Origin: Aquificaceae bacterium
GTDB lineage: Bacteria > Aquificota > Aquificia > Aquificales > Aquificaceae
Direction of reading: 5' to 3'
Assembly: GCA_015490215.1 (NCBI GenBank)
Contig: WFYH01000047.1
Location: forward strand, 1-7,808
Length of the DNA: 7,808 bases
The position numbers and the translations under genes were made by a program. The notes beneath the pieces were generated by a model. The model made no database searches and was not told the origin of the DNA. It worked only from the letters and a program-made list of their open reading frames with translations. Positions 1 through 6,957 of the stretch are shown piece by piece. Numbering within the stretch: the stretch's first letter is position 1; the number at the start of each line of letters is the position of its first letter.

Positions 1-1
1 G

Positions 2-2551
2 TCCGCAAAGCTTGAAGAGGAAAGGGAGAAAATTTCCAAAGCCCTTGAGTATCTGAAAAAGGACCTTTCCAACCTTGAGAGGGAGCTTTCGGAACTTGAA
101 GAGAGGCTCCAGCAAGAGGAGGTTATCCTCAAGGAGCTAAAGGAAGAAGAAGAGAGGCTTTACGCCCAGCTCAAGGAGCTTGACGACAAGCTGAAGGTCT
201 CCATAGAAGAGGCTCAGAGGACTGAGGAAAAGGAAAAGGCCCTAAAGGAGCATATAGAGAAGCTCAAGGAAGAGGAGAACTCCGCAAGGGTGAGGCTCAG
301 GGAGATAGAGCTGAAGAGAGAAAAAACCTTGGAGGACATAGAAAGGCTCTCCCAAGAGAAGGAAAAGCTCAAAGAGGAGGCGGAAAACTCCACAGGGGAG
401 ATGGAAAAGATCCGCAGGATGAAGGCGGTAGAAACGGACGCCCTTTCTCAGATAAAAGGAAGAATAAAAAAGTTAGAAGAGGAGCTTAAGGAGACAAGAA
501 GGAAGATAGAGGAGACCATAAAGGCGAAGGCTTACGTGGAGAGCAAGCTATCGAGCCTTCCACCTGCGGAGAACATCTTTGAGGGGATAGAAGGGGTATA
601 CGGGACGGTGGGAGACCTCATAACGGTAAAGGACCCCGAGCACATAAGGGCGGTTGAGGTGGCGGGCGGTGGTAGGCTCAGGTATGTGGTGGTTGAAAAC
701 GAAGAGGTGGCAAGAAGGTGCATAGAACACCTAAAAAGGAACAACTTGGGGAGGATGAGCTTCATACCCTTAAACAGAATAAGGGTAGAGGACAAACTGC
801 CTCCCTACCCGAGAGTAAGGGGTGCGGTGGACTTTGCCATCAACCTTGTGGAATACGACAAGAGATTTGAAAGGGCGGTAAAGTTTGCCTTTGGCGACAC
901 CTTGATAGTTGAAGACTTTGAATCCGCCAAGAGGATAGGTATAGGCTCTTACAGGATGGTAACCTTGGAGGGTGAACTCTTTGAAAAGAGCGGGATAATC
1001 ACGGGCGGGTCCCAGCGCTCGGGCGGGGAACTCGGCAGGAAGTTTTACTTAGAAGAGCTTTCCAAGCTTGAAGAAGAGCACAACCAGCTGAAGGAAAGGG
1101 AAGAGGACATTTTGGCTAAGCTCAAGGTCCTCAGAAGCGAACTCGCCGAGAGGGAGGGACTGGTCAAGCACCTTGAAAGAAAGCTCTCCGAGCTTGCTGA
1201 CTTAGCCAAGGGCGGGAAGGAGCGCCTTAAAGAATACGATGAAAAGATCAGCAGAGCTCAGGAGTATCTGAAGGTATTAGAGGAAGAGGAAAAGAAGCTT
1301 AAGGAAAAGCTCAGGGAGCTGAAGGAAGAAATTGACTACTCTCAGGAGAAACTTCATAACCTTTCTCTCAAAAGGCAGGACATTATGAACTACTACAAGT
1401 CCTCGGGCATAGAAGATCTCAGACAAAAATACGAAAGATCAAAGGCAAAGGTGGAGGAAAAAAGAAAACAGGTGGAGAGTTTAAGGTCCCTTCTTGGAGA
1501 TAAAAGGTCGGAGATAAGATCAATAGAGGAAGAGGTAAGGAGAAAAACCCTTGACCTGCAAAGGGTAGAGGAAGAAATAGGGAGCCTCCGTGAGAAGGAA
1601 AAGGAGCTTTTCAAAAGAAAGGAAGAGCTTGAGGAACAGGTAAAGCAGATAGAGGCTCAGGGCTACAGGTTATACAAGGAAAGAGACGCCTTAGAAAAGG
1701 AGATAGGAGACCTTCAGGCACAGCTCGGAAGGCTGAGGTTTGAAGAGGAAGAGGTAAAAACCGAACTCTCCCAATACAGAGCCAATCTGAGTAGGGTTCT
1801 TCAAAAGCTTGAGGACCTCTACCAGAGGCTCAAAGAACTCGGCTACGAGAAACCTGCAGAAGATGTTAAGGAAGGAACCCTGAAGCTGAAGGAGCGGCTC
1901 TTCAAAATTGAAAGGGAACTTGAGAATCTCGGAAACGTGAACCTGCGGGCGGAGGAAGATTACCAAGAAGAGCTCGCCCGCTACAACGACTATCAGGAGA
2001 AGCACAGGAAACTCCAAGAAGAGAGACAGGCTATAAAGCAGATGATAGAGGAGATAGAAACCAAAAAGCTGAAAGCCTTTATGGAAGCCTTCAACAATAT
2101 AAACAGGAACCTCAAAAGGATATTCTCCTTCCTCTCACCCGGCGGGAAAGCTCAGATGATAATAGAGGATGAAACCGATCCCTTTTCGGGAGGGATAAAC
2201 CTCATAGTAAAGCCGAGGGGTAAGGACGTCCAGTATTTAGAAGCCATGTCAGGCGGGGAAAAGACCCTCGCCGCCTTGTCTTTGATCTTCGCCATACAGG
2301 AATACAAACCTTCTCCCTTCTACTACTTTGACGAGGTGGACGCCCACCTTGACGAAGCCAACGCTCGGAAGGTGGGAGAGCTTATAAGGGAAATGTCAAA
2401 GGAAGCTCAATTCATAGTGGTAACCCTGAGGGAGGTGCTGGCAAGCTTTGCGGACAAGCTAATAGGCGTTTCCGCACGCGGGGGTATTTCCCGCGTCTTC
2501 CCGGTGGAAAACCTCTCTGCCATGCTCCAGCAACAGGAAAAAGCCTCGTAG
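2..2551 (+). CDS. smc: Chromosome segregation protein SMC, C-terminal 849 residues (5' end cut by window edge)
   Basis: SMC is the cytoplasmic ATPase that, with ScpA/ScpB, organises and helps segregate the chromosome. The reading frame is open from base 2, so the N-terminal Walker A head and the first part of the coiled coil lie outside the window; about 300 residues are missing if it has the usual length of roughly 1150. In fragment numbering, residues 1-190 are Lys/Glu-rich coiled coil. Residues about 195-339 are the hinge, ending in a GGS-type turn. Residues about 345-690 are the returning coil. The rest is the C-terminal ATPase head, with the ABC signature SGGEK at 750-754, Walker B FYYFDE at 773-778 and a D-loop containing DAHLD at 780-784. 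The usual bacterial H-loop histidine is replaced by Leu809 (VVTLRE). DAHLD and TLR are the forms I know from archaeal SMC, not from Bacillus-type SMC. The first ATG inside the window (290) is internal, not a start. Confidence 0.97.
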   Translation, partial: SAKLEEEREKISKALEYLKKDLSNLERELSELEERLQQEEVILKELKEEEERLYAQLKELDDKLKVSIEEAQRTEEKEKALKEHIEKLKEEENSARVRLREIELKREKTLEDIERLSQEKEKLKEEAENSTGEMEKIRRMKAVETDALSQIKGRIKKLEEELKETRRKIEETIKAKAYVESKLSSLPPAENIFEGIEGVYGTVGDLITVKDPEHIRAVEVAGGGRLRYVVVENEEVARRCIEHLKRNNLGRMSFIPLNRIRVEDKLPPYPRVRGAVDFAINLVEYDKRFERAVKFAFGDTLIVEDFESAKRIGIGSYRMVTLEGELFEKSGIITGGSQRSGGELGRKFYLEELSKLEEEHNQLKEREEDILAKLKVLRSELAEREGLVKHLERKLSELADLAKGGKERLKEYDEKISRAQEYLKVLEEEEKKLKEKLRELKEEIDYSQEKLHNLSLKRQDIMNYYKSSGIEDLRQKYERSKAKVEEKRKQVESLRSLLGDKRSEIRSIEEEVRRKTLDLQRVEEEIGSLREKEKELFKRKEELEEQVKQIEAQGYRLYKERDALEKEIGDLQAQLGRLRFEEEEVKTELSQYRANLSRVLQKLEDLYQRLKELGYEKPAEDVKEGTLKLKERLFKIERELENLGNVNLRAEEDYQEELARYNDYQEKHRKLQEERQAIKQMIEEIETKKLKAFMEAFNNINRNLKRIFSFLSPGGKAQMIIEDETDPFSGGINLIVKPRGKDVQYLEAMSGGEKTLAALSLIFAIQEYKPSPFYYFDEVDAHLDEANARKVGELIREMSKEAQFIVVTLREVLASFADKLIGVSARGGISRVFPVENLSAMLQQQEKAS
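2476..2496 (+). other. Perfect 7-bp hairpin inside the 3' end of smc
   Basis: ACGCGGG (2476-2482) and CCCGCGT (2490-2496) form a perfect inverted repeat around a 7-base loop, 55 bases before the end of smc. It is G+C-rich compared with its surroundings. No T-run follows, so it is not a normal intrinsic terminator. It may be a structure limiting mRNA decay or a chance product of the local codons. Confidence 0.4.
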
Positions 2552-2566
2552 AAGCTCCGCAACCCT

Positions 2567-2572
2567 TATAAT
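2567..2572 (+). promoter_or_regulatory. Candidate -10 box of the OsmC-family gene
   Basis: The short gap after smc contains an exact TATAAT 30 bases before the OsmC start codon, which would give a 5' leader of about 24 bases. No good TTGACA-like -35 is seen 16-18 bases upstream, where the sequence is the end of smc. The gene may therefore have its own promoter in addition to readthrough from smc. Confidence 0.5.
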
Positions 2573-2602
2573 TAACGATAAAACTTCCATAGGGGGAAAA
2601 GC

Positions 2603-3019
2603 ATGAAGGTAAAGGTAAAGCAAAAGGAGGACTTCCACTTTGTAGGGATAGGTCCTGCCGGCAGAGAGGTGCCCATTGACGCCGCCGACTACGTGGGCGG
2701 AAAGGGAAGAGGTATAAGACCTCCCGAACTTCTCTTCCACTCCATAGCCGGCTGTGTAGGTATACACCTCTACGAAGCCCTCCATAAAGAAGGAAAGCAC
2801 GTAGAGGACATAGAGATAGAAACGGATGCGGATAGAAAAACGGAAGGTTACCCCAAGGTTTTCCTGAAGATCTACCTAACGGTAAAGGTAAAAGGCAACG
2901 TGACTGAAGAGGACGTAAAAAAAGCCCTCGACAAAACCATATACGACCCGGGGACCTGCTCAATAGCCTACATGATCAATCAGATAGCACCCATAGAATA
3001 CAAGGTAGAGCTTCTGTAG
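2603..3019 (+). CDS. OsmC/Ohr-family thiol peroxidase-like protein
   Basis: This is a 138-residue protein, the normal size for the OsmC/Ohr family, whose studied members reduce organic hydroperoxides with a pair of cysteines in the cytoplasm. Both cysteines are present: Cys51 in the SIAGCVG helix segment and Cys119 in GTCSIAYM. Glu42 in RPPELLF matches the conserved active-site Glu, and Arg39 or Arg21 could supply the catalytic Arg. The start at ATG 2603 is supported by AGGGGG at 2591-2596, six bases upstream. The gene sits 51 bases behind smc with its own candidate -10 box. Its last 40 bases overlap the 3' end of the convergent TPR gene. It belongs to the general OsmC-like group, not clearly to classical Ohr or OsmC, so the preferred peroxide substrate is unknown. 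Confidence 0.92.
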   Translation: MKVKVKQKEDFHFVGIGPAGREVPIDAADYVGGKGRGIRPPELLFHSIAGCVGIHLYEALHKEGKHVEDIEIETDADRKTEGYPKVFLKIYLTVKVKGNVTEEDVKKALDKTIYDPGTCSIAYMINQIAPIEYKVELL

Positions 3020-4710
3020 CTTACCGTAAGGCTTTCTCTGAGGGCTTTGAGGGTTATCCAGTCGGCATAGTTTCTGTAGAGGACTTCCTTCTTTCCTAAG
3101 AGTTCAAGTATACCTTTGAGCAGATAAGCTCCCGCATACAGCTCATACATGTCAAGGTGGGCTACTTTCTCCTCGCTCGTTTGTAGGTATATTTCCCCGA
3201 GGCGGTCCTTTAGCTTTTTAACGAGTCTGTTTAATTGGGTAAGGGTGATCCTCTTTTCTTTAAGGGGTGTAAGATCCTTATCTCCCGCAGCAGCTACGGT
3301 AAAGACGCCTATATCACCGATCAGGTAAACGTATTTTTTATTTCTGAGCGCTCTGCCCCCTTCAAAAACAATCGCCTGATAGAACTCATCCTTCACAAGG
3401 AACTCTATAAACTTGAAGAACTCCGCCCCGCTCTTAGAAAAATCGGAGGCGCTTATCATTCCGTAAGGCACCTTTATCAGCTTAAGCTCTCCTCCGCTCA
3501 TATAAACGAAGTAAGTGTTATCGTAACCTATGCGTATCAGGAGGCTGTTTCCTCGTCTTTCGGAAGGGATAAGGGCATTAAACTCCGCCTTTACCACCGA
3601 GTCCATGGAAACTTTAGAAAAGCCCTCTAACCCCTTTTCGGTGGTATAGAGTTCCAGTTTCCTCAAATTTTTCATTTTTTTAAGAACACCGATAAATTCG
3701 TATACCTTTTGAAGATCCTCCCTGTTCCTTACTCTGTAGGTTGAAACCTTCAGGTAACGATCCCCTTCCCCTTTTACCGTAAGGAATGCTACCTTAAAGA
3801 CCTCATCCTCTAAACCTCCCACTACGAAGATATCCTCCCTCCTTTCAAGGGCTACAGTCAGGAGACTTTCTGCTGGTGACAGGAGATCTTTAAGGTTCAA
3901 CGCCTTAGCCAATTTAACCGCCACTTTAAGGGCGGATATAGCTCTCCGGTAGTCCTCTTTCAGCACGTATAACCTGCCGAGATGGTAGTAGCCGAGAGCC
4001 TTTATAAGCCCGAAGTTGTTTCCTATCTTCACACCCTCGGTTAAAACCCTCTCCGCTTCCTTAAAGTTTTTCAGATTTATGTAGGCTATTCCCAGATTTA
4101 CAAGAGCCAAAGCTTTGTTGTAGGAGGTTCGGGCATGTTCCAAAGCCTTCTTGTAAAACTCCACCGCCTTTTCAAATCTGTCCATATGGGCATAGAGGAG
4201 AGCTACGTTGTTGTAGACACTGAATTTGCCGTCGGGCGGCGCCACCTCCAAAGCCTTGGAGTAGTACTCAAGGGCTTTTTCATAGTCACCGCTGTGCTGA
4301 TAGTAGAGAGCTATGTTGAAGAGAACCGCATACTTGAGCAGATCGTTGGGAGCTTCCAATTTATTGATGGTTTCAATCATGAAGTTCAAAACCTTCCTTG
4401 CGGTTTTAAGATCTCCAACGTCCAAAAGGAGCTTGAATAAGCTTGAAGAGACCGCTATTTTCTGATCGGGGGTTTTTGCCTCTTCAAGGGCAAGCCTTGC
4501 ATACTTTATAGCCAGTCTGTATTCACCCAAAGCGGACGCCACATCTGAAAGGCAGAAGAAACCTTCATATTTCTTTCCTTCCTCCACCAGACTTTTGGAC
4601 AAGGATAGGGCTTTTTTCAGGTTCCCCCTTTCAACCTCGCTCGTGCACTCCTTGTAGGAACCGAAAGAAAATCCGATAAGGATAAGGAAAACGAGAAAGA
4701 GAGTTTTCAT
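2980..4710 (-). CDS. Secreted TPR-repeat protein with an unassigned C-terminal half
   Basis: This gene encodes 576 residues if it starts at the ATG whose first base is 4710. That start is favoured over the upstream in-frame ATG at 4863 because a strong AAGGAGG lies eight bases before it and because the protein then opens with a signal peptide (MKTLFLVFLILIGFSFG) suited to export. The first Cys (residue 22) is not in a lipobox, so a periplasmic or outer-envelope protein is more likely than a lipoprotein. TPR-like helix pairs occupy about residues 50-275; the clearest are at 125-158, 163-196, 199-232 and 237-270. Residues about 295-576 are a mixed alpha/beta region I cannot assign. Its end (about 490-570) is faintly reminiscent of the start of a CHAT protease domain, but no catalytic His/Cys pair follows. 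TPRs bind proteins, so a scaffold or assembly role is possible. Its 3' end overlaps the convergent OsmC gene by 40 bases. Confidence 0.86.
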   Translation of the reverse strand: MKTLFLVFLILIGFSFGSYKECTSEVERGNLKKALSLSKSLVEEGKKYEGFFCLSDVASALGEYRLAIKYARLALEEAKTPDQKIAVSSSLFKLLLDVGDLKTARKVLNFMIETINKLEAPNDLLKYAVLFNIALYYQHSGDYEKALEYYSKALEVAPPDGKFSVYNNVALLYAHMDRFEKAVEFYKKALEHARTSYNKALALVNLGIAYINLKNFKEAERVLTEGVKIGNNFGLIKALGYYHLGRLYVLKEDYRRAISALKVAVKLAKALNLKDLLSPAESLLTVALERREDIFVVGGLEDEVFKVAFLTVKGEGDRYLKVSTYRVRNREDLQKVYEFIGVLKKMKNLRKLELYTTEKGLEGFSKVSMDSVVKAEFNALIPSERRGNSLLIRIGYDNTYFVYMSGGELKLIKVPYGMISASDFSKSGAEFFKFIEFLVKDEFYQAIVFEGGRALRNKKYVYLIGDIGVFTVAAAGDKDLTPLKEKRITLTQLNRLVKKLKDRLGEIYLQTSEEKVAHLDMYELYAGAYLLKGILELLGKKEVLYRNYADWITLKALRESLTVSYRSSTLYSMGAI

Positions 4711-4718
4711 TTCTCTTC

Positions 4719-4725
4719 CCTCCTT
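4719..4725 (-). promoter_or_regulatory. Shine-Dalgarno site fixing the TPR gene start
   Basis: Read on the minus strand this is AAGGAGG, eight bases before the ATG at 4710. It decides the start in favour of the shorter 576-residue form. The longer form would add 51 residues translated from the divergent promoter region and the beginning of rplU. Confidence 0.8.
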
Positions 4726-4737
4726 ACGTTGTATGTG

Positions 4738-4744
4738 TATAATA
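4738..4744. promoter_or_regulatory. Overlapping divergent -10 boxes for rplU (+) and the TPR gene (-)
   Basis: On the plus strand bases 4738-4743 are an exact TATAAT, giving an rplU leader of roughly 58 bases. On the minus strand bases 4744-4739 read TATTAT, giving a TPR-gene leader of roughly 22 bases. Neither has a convincing -35 box at 16-18 bases. Both genes need a promoter in this 97-base gap, and this is its most AT-rich segment. Confidence 0.5.
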
Positions 4745-4807
4745 TTGGTCTCTAAGAGAGTTTTAGCTCGGTGATTTTTACCACAGCCCGTAGGAGGTAG
4801 ACGACGC

Positions 4808-5107
4808 ATGTATGTGGTTATAAAGACTGGAGGTAAGCAGTATAAGGTCCAGCCCGGTGACAAGATAAGGATAGAAAAGATAGACGCTCAGGAGGGTTCG
4901 CAGATAGAGTTTGAACCCCTCATGGTTCGTAAAGACGACGGGACGCTGGAGTTTAACAAAGGTAAGGTGGTAGCCGAGGTCGTAGCCCACGGCAGGGGCA
5001 AAAAGATCATAGTTTTCAAATACCGTCCCAAGAAGAACTACAAGAGGTGGAAGGGGCATAGACAACCTTACACTGAGGTATTAATTAAAGAAATAAAGGA
5101 GGTCTAA
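4808..5107 (+). CDS. rplU: 50S ribosomal protein L21
   Basis: L21 is a 23S rRNA-binding protein of the large ribosomal subunit. The protein is 99 residues, close to the usual 100-105. It opens with the typical [18 protein letters not shown] segment and ends with the family signature around [16 protein letters not shown] (about residues 73-88), followed by PYTEVLI. The start ATG has AGGAGGT at 4792-4798, nine bases upstream. It leads the standard rplU-rpmA operon; rpmA begins after only two intervening bases. The leader contains a small TCTCTAAGAGAG inverted repeat just after the -10 box. It is too short to call a regulatory element. Confidence 0.98.
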   Translation: MYVVIKTGGKQYKVQPGDKIRIEKIDAQEGSQIEFEPLMVRKDDGTLEFNKGKVVAEVVAHGRGKKIIVFKYRPKKNYKRWKGHRQPYTEVLIKEIKEV

Positions 5108-5109
5108 AA

Positions 5110-5391
5110 ATGGCATCTAAGGCGAGCGGAGGTTCAACGAGGAACGGAAGGGATAGCCATTCTAAAAGGCTCGGTGTAAAGAGGTATGCGGGGCAGTTTG
5201 TAAAGGCGGGAAACATCCTTGTCCGCCAGAGGGGAACGAGGATATACCCCGGAAAGAACGTTGGTATGGGTTCGGACTTTACCCTCTTTGCCCTCACCGA
5301 CGGATACGTTCACTTTGAAAGGAGAAGAAAGAAAAAGGTTGTAAACGTCCTCACCCCCGAGGAGTGGGAAGCTCTCAACAACCATGCCTGA
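5110..5391 (+). CDS. rpmA: 50S ribosomal protein L27
   Basis: L27 sits near the peptidyl transferase centre of the 50S subunit, and its flexible N-terminus reaches towards the tRNA 3' ends. The 93-residue protein carries the hallmark [19 protein letters not shown] block (residues 7-25) and [22 protein letters not shown] downstream (positions about 39-60). There is no Firmicute-type N-terminal cleavage extension. The N-terminal tail reads ASKASGG rather than the enterobacterial AHKKAGG, so it has fewer basic residues near the active centre. A strong AAAGGAGGT (5095-5103) lies six bases before ATG, inside the end of rplU, so the two genes are surely co-transcribed. The often-linked obgE gene does not follow; a membrane-protein pair does. 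Confidence 0.98.
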   Translation: MASKASGGSTRNGRDSHSKRLGVKRYAGQFVKAGNILVRQRGTRIYPGKNVGMGSDFTLFALTDGYVHFERRRKKKVVNVLTPEEWEALNNHA

Positions 5392-5424
5392 ATCCTCTTA
5401 ACCCCTTTGCTCCTCCATGTGGGT

Positions 5425-5430
5425 TATATT
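5425..5430 (+). promoter_or_regulatory. Candidate -10 box immediately upstream of the DUF2231-like gene
   Basis: TATATT ends only eight bases before the ATG at 5439, so initiation at the usual distance would start the message at or within a few bases of the start codon. No good -35 is visible. An inverted repeat TAACCC (5399-5404)/GGGTTA (5421-5426) overlaps this box. Confidence 0.3.
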
Positions 5431-5438
5431 AATAGGAG

Positions 5439-5999
5439 ATGGGGTTTTCTTTAAAGTTTCTGGTTATCATAGTTTTGTGCGCGCCTCTTCTCTTTTCCCC
5501 CTTTTTACTGGCGCACGAAAGACCTTCCCAAAGGTCTGCCGTTCAACACGAGAAGGTTACGTACCCCTCCATAGTTAAGATCCACCCGCCGGCGGTTCAC
5601 TTCGGAATAGCCATTCCCGTAGCCACCCTTGTCCTCCACGCCTTTTATCATTTGAGAAGAAGGGAACCCGACGGTGTGGAGTTTCTGATGGTTTTTCTCT
5701 CTGCTTTGAGTACCGCAGGCGCCGCCTTAAGCGGTTACATAGCCCACGAGAGTATAGAGGATCTTCCCATAAGCGCCGAGGCTTTGGAGCTACTTCACAC
5801 CCACGAGACTTTGGGCATAGCTGTAGCACTTCTTTTCGGTGTTGTCTTGGGACTAAGAGTTCTATACCACTTTAAAAGGATATCTGTCCTACACCACCTT
5901 TACGCTTTCCTGCTGCTGGTGGGTATCTTCCTGATCTTCTATCAGGGCAACTTGGGAGGTAGGCTCGTTTACGATCACGGCATCGGAATCAACATGTAG
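5439..5999 (+). CDS. DUF2231-like integral membrane protein
   Basis: This 186-residue protein has an N-terminal hydrophobic segment (about 5-25, signal peptide or anchor, ending in LLAHE) and about four further membrane helices near 52-71, 82-103, 122-143 and 150-168. The motif IHPPAVHFGIAIP (48-60) and the ending NLGGRLVYDHGIG (171-183) resemble the DUF2231 family of bacterial membrane proteins, whose function is not established. Histidines are frequent, and several (His49, 54, 103, 120, 122, 180) lie at or near helix ends, so heme or metal binding is possible but only inferred. ATG 5439 is the most upstream possible start because an in-frame TAG (5433-5435) precedes it. The AGGAG motif directly abuts the ATG, which is unusually close. 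The permease gene follows after 13 bases, so the two are probably translated from one message. Confidence 0.82.
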   Translation: MGFSLKFLVIIVLCAPLLFSPFLLAHERPSQRSAVQHEKVTYPSIVKIHPPAVHFGIAIPVATLVLHAFYHLRRREPDGVEFLMVFLSALSTAGAALSGYIAHESIEDLPISAEALELLHTHETLGIAVALLFGVVLGLRVLYHFKRISVLHHLYAFLLLVGIFLIFYQGNLGGRLVYDHGIGINM

Positions 6000-6012
6000 G
6001 GAGGTTTAAGCT

Positions 6013-6927
6013 ATGTTTTCGGAGGTCTTCGGCGTTGAGATCAACCCCGTAGTAGCCTTTCTCTGGAGTGTGTTTGTAGGTTTAGTTTTTTCCACCGTTG
6101 GAGCTGCGGGAGGAATACTTGCGGGAGTCGGTCACATCTCGGTGTTTGGTATACCTCAGGCAAACAGCATAAAGCTGATGAACCAGATCCTTATCTTCAC
6201 CTCAACGCTGATAGCGGTTCCCTCCTACCTCAAGCAAAAGAGGGTAATAGTCACAGTTGGCTTGCTTTTGGGTATAGGAAGCATAGCGGGAGCCATGATA
6301 GGGTCAACCCTCTCTTACAAGTTTCTGCCGGATCTCAAGAGCTATAAACCCCTTTTCGGGATATTCACCCTTGTGGTGGCTCTGAAGATCTTTTACGACG
6401 TTCTTTCTCCCAAAAAGCAAGACAAGATAAAGAGCATTGAAGAGAAGATAAGGGAAGCGGGTGCTTCGGACCTTAAAACCAAGAGCGTTTCCCTTACAAA
6501 AATAGAGCTGGAGTTCCTCGGGAATACTTACTCCTTCAGCCCCCTTACACCTATCGCTGCAGGCTTCGGGGTTGCCATTATCTCCTCCGCTCTCGGAGTA
6601 GGTGGGGGTTTCCTGCTTGTTCCTTTCATGGTATCCGTTATGGGGCTTCCTATGTTCCTTGTGCCGGGGACTAGCGCCCTTTCAATTCTCATTACCATGA
6701 TCGTAAGCGCGGGCAACTACTTCAAACTCGGTGCCCGGATAGATCTGACCCTCTTGGCTATAGAGATAGCGGGGATAGTAATAGGCTCTTTCATAGGTCC
6801 GCACTTGTCAAAGGTACTTAAGGAGAAAAAGCTCAGGCTCGCTTTGGCGGCGGTTCTACTCTACATAGGGATAGGCTATACCATAGGGGATTGGGTTAAA
6901 GCCAACTTCGGAATAAGGATAGTGTAA
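6013..6927 (+). CDS. TauE/SafE-family membrane permease (probable anion exporter)
   Basis: This 304-residue protein fits the TauE/SafE (sulfite exporter/UPF0721) family, whose members are linked to movement of sulfite, sulfoacetate or other organic anions across the inner membrane. It shows the two-fold repeat typical of the family. The N-half repeat is STVGAAGGILAGVG (residues 27-40) followed by FGIPQANSIK. The C-half repeat is SSALGVGGGFLLVP (191-204) followed by GLPMFLVPGTSALS. About eight membrane helices are seen, and a hydrophilic linker of about 45 residues (132-178), rich in Lys/Glu, separates the halves. AGGGAGGTT (5998-6006) supplies the ribosome site, starting inside the stop codon of the DUF2231-like gene, so the pair is an operon. 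Export of sulfite from sulfur oxidation is plausible in an Aquificales host, but specificity cannot be read from the sequence. Confidence 0.9.
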   Translation: MFSEVFGVEINPVVAFLWSVFVGLVFSTVGAAGGILAGVGHISVFGIPQANSIKLMNQILIFTSTLIAVPSYLKQKRVIVTVGLLLGIGSIAGAMIGSTLSYKFLPDLKSYKPLFGIFTLVVALKIFYDVLSPKKQDKIKSIEEKIREAGASDLKTKSVSLTKIELEFLGNTYSFSPLTPIAAGFGVAIISSALGVGGGFLLVPFMVSVMGLPMFLVPGTSALSILITMIVSAGNYFKLGARIDLTLLAIEIAGIVIGSFIGPHLSKVLKEKKLRLALAAVLLYIGIGYTIGDWVKANFGIRIV

Positions 6928-6930
6928 GGG

Positions 6931-6950
6931 AAAAGGTCCCCGAAGGGACC
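6931..6950 (-). terminator. UUCG-loop intrinsic terminator of the superoxide dismutase gene
   Basis: Read on the minus strand, GGTCCC-TTCG-GGGACC is followed by TTTT and starts seven bases after the dismutase stop codon. The loop is a C(UUCG)G tetraloop, an exceptionally stable type. On the plus strand the same stem lacks a T-run (CGGATTATC follows), so it should terminate mainly the dismutase message, not the permease operon. Confidence 0.82.
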
Positions 6951-6957
6951 CGGATTA

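Noticed and set aside
290..292. ATG at 290 as the start of a separate coiled-coil gene
   Set aside because: The same frame is open back to base 2 with continuous coiled-coil residues, and no ribosome site precedes this ATG; it is an internal Met of smc.
2412..2963. Minus-strand open frames of 183 and 113 codons across smc/OsmC
   Set aside because: They lie antisense to two well-supported genes, show Pro/Arg/Ser/Leu-rich composition typical of shadow frames and have no recognisable domain. They also do not continue the TPR protein.
4749..4764. TCTCTAAGAGAG plus TTTT as an attenuator in the rplU leader
   Set aside because: With a realistic loop only about four base pairs remain, too weak for a thermophile.
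4711..4863. Longer N-terminus for the TPR protein starting at 4863
   Set aside because: The extra 51 residues come from the promoter gap and the beginning of rplU on the other strand. The ATG at 4710 has a strong ribosome site and begins a signal peptide.
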